Source: Ficedula albicollis (taxonomy: Eukaryota > Chordata > Aves > Passeriformes > Muscicapidae). Taken from it: 64,000 bases of DNA. The position numbers and the translations under genes were made by a program. Numbering within the stretch: position 1 is the stretch's first letter; each line of letters starts with the position of its first letter. Below the pieces are notes generated by a model. It ran no database searches, had not been told where the DNA came from, and saw only the letters and a program-made list of their open reading frames with translations. The DNA lies in contig NC_021674.1 of NCBI RefSeq assembly GCF_000247815.1, positions 26,910,331 to 26,974,330 of the forward strand, in the 5' to 3' direction. This document shows positions 54,098 through 64,000 of the stretch, in pieces.

Positions 54098-57000
54098 GTA
54101 ACGACGGGGGCAGCTGCCCGCCCCTCGCTGGGACCGGGCCGGGGTGAAGCAGGGCAGGCGGCGGCGCCGTGCTGGCCCCGGCGCCCTCCGTGCCACGCCG
54201 CAGCGCCCGGCAGGCGAGGGGTTCGCTGTTTTCTCGGTTGATCAGGAGGAAACGAGCCTGTTCTTGTCCCCATTCCCACCGCCTCTGCCCTGGGAGAGCG
54301 GTGCCCGACCCCTGCGAGGGGGTGGGCGGCACCGCGGATGCGGGCGGGCGCCCCGGGCTCGGCTGGGGCGGGACAGCTGGAAGGCACAGGAAAGCGATGG
54401 AGAGGTGGCTCGTTCCCGTGGTGCTCCCACGGAGCTGATGCCTCTCCCAGGCGGCGAGGGCGACGTGTAGCTCTGTTAGCCCTTCCTCTTGAACGCTGTC
54501 GACATTTCTGAATAAATCAGGCTGTCGCCAGGGAGAGAATGAGGCTTTGAAGTACATGAAGTGTATTTTCATCTCTGGACTGAAAAGCAGTGATTTGGGA
54601 TGGTAGCGAGTCACCAAGCAACAAACGCTGCTTGGCTCTCAACTCCCCTTGTACCTCCAAGCCTCCAAAATGAGTGTTTTGGTATGGTAAAGTCTGCTGC
54701 GGCTGTAGCCATGCAGAAGAGATGTGTGTCTCTCATATCCCTTTGGGAGTGAAGACATCCCGTTTAATGAACCAGGCTGGATGTGTTTCTGTGGGGCTGG
54801 ACTGCAGAAAAGGAATAACTGCACATGATGTAGTTGTCTGTTGCTCCATGAGAAGCAGTATCCCCTGATATGATATCCCCTGACAATGCCTTCATAGCTG
54901 GTTTGAGATAAATGCGTTAAGGAAAATACATGAGAAATGTTTATGTCCTCCCTTTCTTGAGCAGACCTCTTCTGATTCATTTACAGGGTGCTGCATAAGA
55001 TGGGTTGTTCCTTTTCCTCTGTGGTACCCTGTCATGGGCTAGAATGTACCTCCTAGGGGCACAATCTTGTGCTTTGTCTTTTTTATGGTACTTCTGCAAG
55101 TAAAAACAGTAGGTGTTGTTCTCACCGGTTCTTACACCTTTTCCTCTCTGATGAGCTTTGAGGACTGTTTTGGTGTATGTGTGTACCTTGTATGTCAGAC
55201 TGTTTCTTTGTGGTTGTAATTTTCCAGTCAGTGCTGGAGGCTCCTAAATTGTGTCTGCAATTCCTTCCTCAGGCAGACCTGACTGGCTTTGTATAGGAAG
55301 AGTCCTCAGGAATCTGCACTAGCTTCTCTGAGCCGAAGTTCCTGGGAGTTCTCCAAGGTTTTAACCTCAAGAGGATTACAGTGAGTTGGATTTATATTTT
55401 GAAGTGCAACTCAGCTGACTTATCTCTCCAGGATAAAAACCTGGAGAGACAGAAAGATTTCCGTGCAAGTCCCTACCATTGGACTGCAAAACACGTTTCC
55501 CCCTTGTTGCTATCTGTATGTTCACTTTTTGATTTTTCTTTTCCTTAGAATGTTATTGCTGTTAAGGTATCTTAAGATGATAAGCAAAATCAATCTGTTG
55601 AGGATCTCCTTATAATTATTGAAGTGGGCTATTCTGCTTCTACTAACAATTGGTCCAAATATGGGATTTGTATAGTGCTCTTTTTGTTCTGCCCCAGGTG
55701 CTTCACGTTATAAATGATGACTTGGCTAGTATTGTTAGACTTAAGAAGAAGCTAAAATGTGAAATTCTATTATTCTTGCTGGTTTATTTGTGATAGAAAA
55801 GCAGAGGCTGTAAAGCAAAGTTTGAGGAGCTTCCTGCATAGAGGGATCCCTGTTTTGTAAGGGATGTGTTGCTTTGGATTAACAGGAAAAGAGATTCCAA
55901 AGTTTCTGTGTGCTTTTCAGCTGGACAGGGCTTTTTGCAGTTAGTGAAATGAAATTAATTTCCAGGTGTATTTGTGATGGGAGTGTGTTTTGGGTTGTTT
56001 GTTTGTTTGTGGACAAGGCCAAAGTTTCCAGGGCCTAGCTCATGTTGCCTGCCATGGAAGTAAAATACTGTTGGTGAGATAAGTATGAACTGTTTTTCTT
56101 AAAGAACAGCATTGTCAGAAATTAAAAGCTTCCTGATGGCCTACTTTAAAATAAGAAAAGGTGTGTTATTTAATGGTTACTGGCCAGAAGTTTACTAGCC
56201 TCAGGTGTGAGAAGAGCTGCTAGAACAGAGCTTGTTGAAGCTCTGACAATTGACATAGGACAATTGGCAAGCTGGTGAAATCCTGAACAGAATGGCTGGA
56301 GAACTTGTGCACAATTCTGGATACTTCATGTATATTTCCTTCAGCTGATAAGGAACAAGCACTGTAAACATCTGTGATACATCTGTGATAAGGTACGGCA
56401 AAACTGAATGCAGACACAGGAAGGGAAAATGACCTGACTGCACATATAGGTTACTCTTAATTTTTCACCTTTGTAATTGGCTTTTCCACAGCTGTGGGAT
56501 TCTTTTGGATTTGGAAGGTTTTTTCTTTTGGATTTGGAAGGTTTCTTTACTCGGGGTGGAAACCAGCTCTTGCTTGGAATGTGGTTAACTGGAGCTGACA
56601 GGGAAGGAAGTGTTAAAAACAGTTTTCCCACTGAGACCAGTCTATCTGGAAAATATAATAGGAGATAAGTGGCCAATTTCACACTGGCTTGATCCCAGCA
56701 TGCTGTAGGAGGGTGAATAAAGCTGTTCCCAGTTCCCTCAGATCTCAAAGCAGGGGATGTGGGGGACAGTATCCCCAGAGAAGCAGAGCATGGAGCTGGC
56801 AGTAGTTTACTGAGTGCCTTGTGATGCAGTCAGTGCTGTAGATGCCCCATGTGGAACTTAGCAGTGTTTGCCTTTGCCTGTTTCTTGAGTCTTCCTGCCT
56901 CAGTTCAGGGTCTGTCTCCAAGCTTGTTGTCTGTATTAGTTATCTCTCATCATCAGTGGCATTTTACTTTTCCATCCTCTTCCCTGCCTCCCCCTCCACA

Positions 57001-59262
57001 GTGAATCAGAGAAGGGCTGTTTTTCTTAGTCATTAAATGTAGGTGTTTGCACACCCCAGCACAGGCGGACTGGGAGGAAAATTTAGCAGACAGCTGTCTG
57101 GCAATTTGAAGTTAAACAAGAAGTACTTTTGTGGGTTCTAATTTAAAAATTATTTTTTGTAAACAAAAATTATATATGTAGTAGCTATAAGACTCTTTTC
57201 TACAAATATGAAACACAGTTAGTTTGTTGCATTCATTATGAGAAGGTGAGGTAGTTATAATTTGGCCCCACCTTGCAGTGGAAATATTAGGGGTTTTTTT
57301 TAGTTTTTTTTCCTTTGTGTTACCCCATGCTTGATATTTGTTACATATGCTTTTTTGGTATTGGCTTTTATTTTGTGGTATGAAACTTCCATTTTGGCTT
57401 CTGACCACAGCTTGGCTGTTCACGGAGAATTAGTAAGGAGCTGCTCTCCTATTCTGCAGATATGGAAAGTTAGATAGGTCACCAGTATTGGATGTCAGGA
57501 AGTGCAATTAACTTTATAAAGCGAGCATTACTCTTGCCGTAATCTTTTTTAATGTAATGAGATTGAGATTTTTTAAGACCTTCAGCCACTTGAGATGAGA
57601 GGGGAAATACTAGTAGAAAAAAGGACCTTCCAGATGAGGTTTTCATTTTCTCTAGGCTTCTGGGTAGACTCCAGAACTTTCATGGATTAGCTGAAAAGAA
57701 ACATGAAGTGTTGCGGTGCCTTCAGAAGACTGGATCAGGGATCCATCTGGCTTGGATGCTGCCTAACTTTGGAAATCTTGGTGTTTTTTATCTCCCATTC
57801 ACACATTGAAGTGTGATATAAAAATGGAAGCATTCTTTTTATGCCTCTGAAGTAAAGTGAATAAATAAGTAATTAGTTCAAAACTGTGATAATGACTGTT
57901 CAGGTATAAGAAGCAAAGGAACACAGAGAAGCAGAGTGACTGGATGAGTTTGGGGCTGTCTCAGAACTGGCAGTGAGAAGGCACCTGGGAAGCTGATAAG
58001 GTGAGTAATATTTGCTGTGTTCTTGGGAGATTTGTGTTTTTCTGTGGTAGATGTGTGTTCCAGCCAGTCACATAATGGAACAGCACAGAAATGCTGATCT
58101 GTTACTGACCAAGATTGTAGCTCCAAGAAGGTGTTTTGCAAGTGAGCCGATGGTGCTTGTTGATGTGCTCCTCAATAGTGCTCCTTCCACTGCAGTTCCG
58201 AAAATTGCCACCTAAATATTTTGTGCTGCTGTACAAGGAAAACTTGTTGAAAGCCATTAATAACAAGTGTATTCTAGCGCTTGAACAGAGGCCAGAATGA
58301 AGTTGGATTCAAGGGCGTTTTGCCCTTGAGTTAAATGGCACTTTGGAAAATGCTTATCTGGTTTTTATTGTGCAAACATGGTACTTTAAGGTTCCTATTG
58401 CTGTGGTGAGGCTGGATCAAAGGTCAAGGTGTAAAAATATTAATTATTATGAAATTGTACCAGATATAGGTAAAATATGCTTCTGAGTTTTGTAGTAATT
58501 GAAAATAAATTACAAGGTTTTTTTTTTTTTTTTGCTTTTTAAGTTTTTTAAATTTTGGTTTTCTGGCAGATAAAATTTTGAGGACACCTAACATTGTTTA
58601 ACTAAGTCTGCTAAACATGATTATTGAAATTGATGGGCCCAACCACAAAAATTCTGTAGGTGTTTAACTGAAATACAGCTATTGTAGGTGTGAATATTGG
58701 GTCGGGAAAAAATGTGTGCCTCCCCTTTTCACTTTTGGTAAAGTATGCACTTAATGAGCAGCTCATTCAAAATAACAGCTTCCATTGTGCATACAAGCAA
58801 CAGATAGTCTTTAAATGTAAAAGTCTAGCTGAAAACGGACAATTGCCTTGTCTTGTCCCATCAAAACCACACAGTGAGCTCACTTTACTAATTTTAATTT
58901 TATTTGCTGTGCTTTTTTAATGGATGGAAGAAATACTGGCATACTATATGACACCCAATAAAATGAGAGAACCAACCAGTGCCCTTTTTGCTAGAAAGCT
59001 TTACATGCAAGCCAAATAATTAACCCTGTGTGAAGAGAAAAGTAGCTTGAGAGGTTGTAGTGTTGGTTTGTTTGCTCAGTTGAAAAGATTGTTAAATGTG
59101 TGCAGCTGTGACCTAAATTCTTGGATACTGAGGAAACCTAACTTGCTCTAGAGAAAACTTTTGTGATTGCTGAAGACATTATTAGGGCGCATTTGACAGT
59201 GAGCTGAAGAGAATACAGCTTCAACCACATGTTATGTTTCTCTCTTCTTTCTGCTGTTTCAG
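54098..59262 (+). other. SRBD1: Probable SRBD1 intron 1
   Basis: About 5.2 kb between the putative first exon and the first coding exon. Up to 54480 it is still CpG-island sequence; beyond that it is A/T-rich intron-like DNA. It ends in a good polypyrimidine tract and acceptor (TTTCTGCTGTTTCAG). The longest frames (for example 56341-56748, minus strand) resemble nothing known. It has a poly-T run at 58518-58533 and one tandem duplication listed separately. An additional non-coding exon cannot be excluded. Confidence 0.65.
56500..56544. repeat. Tandem duplication, 23-bp period
   Basis: TTCTTTTGGATTTGGAAGGT occurs from 56500 and again from 56523. The two copies are identical over about 22 bases. 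Confidence 0.9.
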
Positions 59263-59339
59263 ATGTCATCTCAACCAAGGAGGGTGAAATCTGTAGCCAA
59301 AGCCTCTACATCAGCAGAACTTCCTTCATTTCTTAATTC
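59263..59339 (+). CDS. SRBD1: SRBD1 first coding exon (residues 1-25 plus two bases)
   Basis: SRBD1 is the animal homologue of bacterial Tex, a nucleic-acid-binding protein with a Tex-like N-terminal region, a YqgF/RNase H-like fold, helix-hairpin-helix motifs and a C-terminal S1 domain. This exon encodes MSSQPRRVKSVAKA onward; human SRBD1 begins with a similar MSSLPRRAKV stretch as I recall. The exon starts exactly at the ATG, right after a CAG acceptor (59260-59262). It ends at a GTAAGA donor (59340). Its 77 bases leave two bases (TC) that join a G from the next exon to form Ser26. The segment is basic and serine rich and probably disordered. Confidence 0.88.
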
Positions 59340-59760
59340 GTAAGATCATTTTTTCCATAGGATTTTTTTAAAGGTTTATGCTAAGCCTGAGCAATTGCAT
59401 AAGAATAACATTCAGTTTCTGAGAAGTTGATTAAAATGTTTTCATGCACAAAATTTCAATTAAAAAGTGCAAATTACTTGGGCTTCTTCATGCACATGAA
59501 GAAGATAGGATGAAAGCAAATTGCCAGTTGTCCAAACAGAATCATGTGTATGATGTGTGTATACATCATAAAAGTTGATAGATTGTTTAAGCCATTAGCT
59601 CTACAGCAGTGTGAAATACCTGTACCTGTTGAGTCTCTCTACCTTTCTGTTAATTTTTCCTGTTCACTTTCTTTCATGCCAAAAACTACTTAGACTAGCT
59701 TGCTTATGTATATTTTTTGTTTTTCTCATAAGCAATATTGTTGATTCATTTGTTTTTCAG
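59340..59760 (+). other. SRBD1: SRBD1 intron 2
   Basis: 421 bases from GTAAGA to TTTGTTTTTCAG. No other feature seen. Confidence 0.88.
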
Positions 59761-59929
59761 GACGTCTGAATCAGAGGAGGAAGAGGAGGAGGAATGGGAG
59801 CCAAAAAGCAAAATTGCCAGGAGACCTCATTTGCCAAAGAAAACTGAGGCAAAAACTAAAAAAGCTGCTGCTCCACGGTCAACTGTGGCCAGGAAAATGG
59901 TCAAGAAGGTAGCAATAAAAGAGGAAATG
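59761..59929 (+). CDS. SRBD1: SRBD1 second coding exon (residues 26-82)
   Basis: Begins after TTTTTCAG and ends before GTGAGT; 169 bases that restore phase 0. It encodes an acidic run of seven glutamates (E31-E37) followed by WEPKSK, matching the acidic then WEP segment of human SRBD1. A lysine/arginine-rich stretch follows (roughly residues 41-79). I78-K79-E80-E81 fits the SUMO-acceptor consensus (hydrophobic-K-x-E). The region is low complexity and likely disordered. A tempting frame that continues past the donor at 59930 ends in intron sequence and is not part of the protein. Confidence 0.93.
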
Positions 59930-60863
59930 GTGAGTATCTATAAGCAAGAGACATTTAATTACTGCTCTTGGGAAGTAACATAAACAGTTTTTCTGACTCT
60001 GGTTGCCTGAGTCTCATCAGCTAGTACAATTCCGCTGTTCCTGTGAATCTTCAGTATGTTGGATAAATGTGGCATTGGTTTTGTATTAAAGTGTCAGTGA
60101 TCTGAGGGTCCTCCTTGAAAATTTTGGCGAATGATAATAGAATGTGGTTTTCCCTGGAGATCTTTCAACAATGTAAATAAATAAATGCCTTTGTTCTTTC
60201 TGTAGTATCTCTGGTTTGGTATTGCACCTTTGATGTCTTCTACCTTTTCACTGTCTGGGTACTGCAGAAAAAGGCAGCCTGTGCTTACATTTCCTTACAT
60301 GGCTGTTCAACCCAGTAAGGATTGCAGTTTTATTATTATTAATATAAAATATTGAAAATTAGATACTTCTGTCAACTATTAACATCTGAGATCACATCAT
60401 GATAGAAGCCAGTCCTTCTGAGGATAACCTCTGTGAAAAGTCAGTAAGGAATGTGTGTCTTGTCCAAGGTTAAGCTGTATCTTGGCACACCAGATCTCGG
60501 TTCCAGTTTCCATGGTGGGAACCTAACACCTCAGAAGTGCTTCCCTGCCCTGCTGTTTCCTGTTTTGTTGACATGAATGGAGACAAAGATTGTAGGTCAG
60601 TGTCTTCTGAAGGAAGGTCCTATTAAATTCTTTGCAGAATAATTTTATTTGATCTAAATCAGGGATCTGCTGTGTGTGTTTATATTGTTTCACCCATGCA
60701 AGATACATTTCAAGTTACTTGATTTCTGGATTGGCATTTTGCTGTCAGAGACATTACTTTGGAAAATGATGTCTGGTAGCAAGGCTTTTTAGAGTTTAAA
60801 TGAAATGTTGAACCACTTTGTAACAGTCAGTGCTTAATATGGTTTTAATGTCTTTTTCGACAG
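59930..60863 (+). other. SRBD1: SRBD1 intron 3
   Basis: 934 bases, from GTGAGT to a TTTTTCGACAG acceptor. Contains no recognisable element apart from ordinary A/T-rich sequence. Confidence 0.88.
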
Positions 60864-61214
60864 GATGTATCCTTGCCTATTGCACCTGTAGAAGATAAAA
60901 AAATGCAGCTTCTAAAACCTAAGGAAGAAAATGAAGACATTAAACCAAAAAGTTTAAATCGAATGCCAGAAGTGCCTAAGAAAATGGAAATAAATTCATT
61001 CCAAGGGCAAAACCGGAACAGTTTAGCGAGTAATGAAAAACCCTCAACGAGTGTTCCTGTAGTGAAACAAGAGAAATGTGAGGAGCAGTTTGCATTTGAT
61101 GAACCACCCTCTAAAAAGATTAAGCTGAATGCGTGTCCTGAGGGAAAGCCAGTTAAAAATCTGGGAGGCAACAAAATAAAAGAAGAATTTGAAATGAACT
61201 GGGATATTGTACAG
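60864..61214 (+). CDS. SRBD1: SRBD1 third coding exon (residues 83-199)
   Basis: A 351-base, phase-0 exon (117 codons) between CAG at 60861-60863 and GTATGA at 61215. It encodes DVSLPIAPVEDKK through EMNWDIVQ. The end matches the human EEVEMNWDMVQ boundary just before the Tex-like domain. Visible motifs: two more SUMO-type sites, V149-K150-Q151-E152 and I187-K188-E189-E190, and a short basic KKIK cluster at 166-169 that could act in nuclear import. Most of the exon is hydrophilic linker with many K, E, P, S and N, and is expected to diverge quickly between species. Confidence 0.94.
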
Positions 61215-62340
61215 GTATGAGATCTTTTCCTTTTCTGAGGTACCAATGAAACTATTTCCTTAAGATACAATTTGAAGTGGTCATTTAATCTCTGCTTAGG
61301 TTGTCATAAATATGTATAAATATAGATGTTGGTTGGTAACTGTTAAAATTTAAACTTTAAACTTTTACATCTTCTGGCATCTGTGACGTTTGGTGTTCTT
61401 AGTACAAAGCTTGCCTGTAACAGTTTGCGTGGTTCTCCTGCATGGGTTTTTTTGTGGATGTATGCAACTGAAACTCCCACAGGAAGGGATGCTGACAGAT
61501 TTGGGATATTTGTGTGTAGTTTTATAACTTCATATTTAGTCAGTGTGGATCATTCAGTGGAAGAGACTCATTTGGGAGTGCTTATCAATTTATGGTTCCA
61601 CGAGAGGAAGGAGATTTGCATTCCTCGCACAACAGTGACAGCAAGGGAGATATCTTTGGTTTTGTAGGATTTTAACTTTGAAGCCATTCAGGTGGAGGCA
61701 GTTTTAGCATAGCTCTTGTGCTGGAAGCCTGGGTGTGATCATGGAAGATTTTAATATAAATAGAATGGGAATGGATAGGACATATTGTATTCATCATCCT
61801 TAGTACAGTCGGCTTAAGAAAGCTGTAAAATTTTGTGGGCTTTCTCACATATTCCTGGAAATACGTATGGAGAATTTGATCCTTGTGTGTGCTCTAAAAG
61901 GAGTGAATATGATTGTGCAGGTGTTGTTATATTTTTAGGCTACAGAATGAAACTTTTGAAAGGCTTTTGTATCAGCTGCCTATGGTAACTATGTAGTGAA
62001 GTGCAAACAAATTGCCATTGTTAAAATGTTACTAAGATGAGCTACTTGTATAGGGTGTTACTGTTTCCATATTGGTACACTCTAACTTAAGAAAGCTCAA
62101 TTTGTACAAAATCGTGTTTAACTTTGCAAGGCTTGGTTTGTCTTGAAAGTGTCAGTAGTATCACTAGTTTCCTGTTATTGGTTGAGTGGGGTTTGGATTA
62201 GCTCGGGCTTTGTGGGTTTTGTTTGTTTAGCTGAACCATGAGGTACGTCAGTGTTAGCTTAAAAAAAAATTCCAAGTTTTCTGAGTTGCAGTTCTTTCTG
62301 TTTAGTTTTATAATTTTGGTTTGATGTTTTTTCTTCCTCG

Positions 62341-62342
<2 letters not shown>

Positions 62343-62375
<33 letters not shown>
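62343..62375. repeat. Poly-T run (33 bases) left of the fourth C tract
   Basis: Uninterrupted T33 separated from the C run only by CCA. Confidence 0.95.
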
Positions 62376-62377
62376 CC

Positions 62378-63261
<884 letters not shown>

Positions 63262-63531
63262 TTCCAAGAGGTACTGCTTCCTGCATTTTTTAGTGTGGTT
63301 AGAAGTTTCTGGAAACATTGGTTGCTGCATGTGTTGCTGAAATACTGGCGTGGTGGCTGGATGCACGAGAAGCCTGACATTCTGTCTTGGGGAGGACAGT
63401 AGTCTCTGCTGGCCAGTGAAATGTTCTGGAACTGGTTTTGAATGTTGAATGTAAAGCTGTTTAAAGCAATCTACCATCCCTCTTAAATGTGTTTGGTCGC
63501 TGTGTTTGGATTTTTTTCTCTCCTTTGACAG

Positions 63532-63698
63532 GCCTTGTCAGAAGTAACAAATGTTGAACCATGGGTATGTGCAAACTTACTTCGGCTCTTTCAAGAAGAA
63601 AACACGATTCCTTTTATTGCTCGGTACCGAAAAGAGCTCATCAATAACCTGGAGGCCGATGCCTTGCGAGAAGTGCAGCACGCATTGGAAGAGCTACG
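63532..63698 (+). CDS. SRBD1: SRBD1 fourth coding exon (residues 200-254 plus two bases), start of Tex-like domain
   Basis: A 167-base exon after TTTGACAG, ending before GTGAGT at 63699. It encodes [20 protein letters not shown], then the conserved [20 protein letters not shown] and [12 protein letters not shown]. This is the hallmark start of the Tex N-terminal helical domain; the [10 protein letters not shown] core is shared with bacterial Tex proteins. It aligns closely with human SRBD1 ([20 protein letters not shown] as I recall). Two bases (CG) remain to form an arginine codon with the next exon. The catalytic-fold (YqgF-like), HhH and S1 regions lie beyond the window, so the gene is partial here. 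Confidence 0.96.
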
Positions 63699-64000
63699 GT
63701 GAGTGAGTCAACAGCACAAGGAGGGATCTGGCTGGGAGGAGAGCAACAACTGGCTGCTGCTCCTGTGTCCCTTGTTCCACCTCCTTGTACACACTACAGC
63801 TGTAAAAGAACTAGTAAAGAAAAAAAATGGAAACTGTGGTAATTATGTTTAATATCTCTCTGGTGTTTTGTTGGGTTTTTTTGTGAGGTTGAGTTTTGTT
63901 TTGTTTTTTTTTTCCCCTCCAAGTAACAAGAAATCTAGAGTTATTAATTGCCAAAGAAAAACTAACATCTCAATTTCTTTGCAGTTTATTAAAACAGCAC
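63699..64000 (+). other. SRBD1: SRBD1 intron 5 and possible next acceptor at the window edge
   Basis: The intron starts with GTGAGTGAGT. Near the right edge, CTCAATTTCTTTGCAG ends at 63984 and looks like a strong acceptor; 16 bases follow. Read in the frame needed (CG plus T gives Arg) they encode Leu-Leu-Lys-Gln-His. In my recollection the human protein continues AVAKKVHS here, which does not match, so the acceptor may be a decoy or part of an alternative exon. The intron also has a T/G-rich stretch near 63880-63910. Confidence 0.5.

Noticed and set aside
56341..56748. 135-codon minus-strand frame in SRBD1 intron 1
   Set aside because: No recognisable similarity; lies within an intron and is within chance length.

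Overview
This window is vertebrate nuclear DNA, almost certainly amniote and most likely avian. It holds the start of two divergently transcribed genes and no prokaryote-like content. Two genes are recognised by protein sequence. PRKCE (protein kinase C epsilon) lies on the minus strand; its first coding exon is at 31984-32331. SRBD1 (S1 RNA-binding domain protein 1, a relative of bacterial Tex) lies on the plus strand, with four coding exons between 59263 and 63698. The two genes are also neighbours in head-to-head orientation on human 2p21. The bird assignment is an inference. It rests on sparse transposable elements, no primate or rodent SINEs, a compact intergenic gap, and old decayed MIR-type and palindromic amniote repeats.

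Layout. 1-31983 is the proximal part of PRKCE intron 1: non-coding, A+T rich, with a few decayed repeats and one short minisatellite. 31984-32331 encodes residues 1-116 of PRKCE, most of the N-terminal C2 domain. 32332 to about 34440 is the G+C-rich PRKCE promoter/5'UTR region, interrupted by two very long C homopolymers (180 and 567 bases). About 34440-52500 is intergenic, with no convincing gene; it holds a clear MIR, a palindromic repeat and several simple repeats. About 52520-54480 is the SRBD1 CpG island. It contains a 54-bp-unit GC-box minisatellite interrupted by a 620-base C homopolymer, then a YY1/ETS-type TATA-less promoter. 54098-59262 is a probable SRBD1 intron 1. The coding exons then run to 63698, with an 851-base C homopolymer between poly-T runs inside intron 4.

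The two genes act in different processes: lipid/DAG signalling by a novel-type PKC, and nucleic-acid binding by a Tex-family protein. They share only the intergenic region, and I see no evidence of a shared bidirectional promoter because about 20 kb separates the two CpG islands.

The most unusual structure is the set of four C homopolymers, all C on the plus strand and totalling 2218 bases (about 3.5% of the window). One breaks a minisatellite in mid-unit. I think they are more likely sequencing or assembly fill than real DNA. I did not find a convincing new biological system. The items most worth checking are the homopolymers, the GC-box minisatellite beside the SRBD1 promoter, and a possible overlapping upstream ORF in SRBD1.
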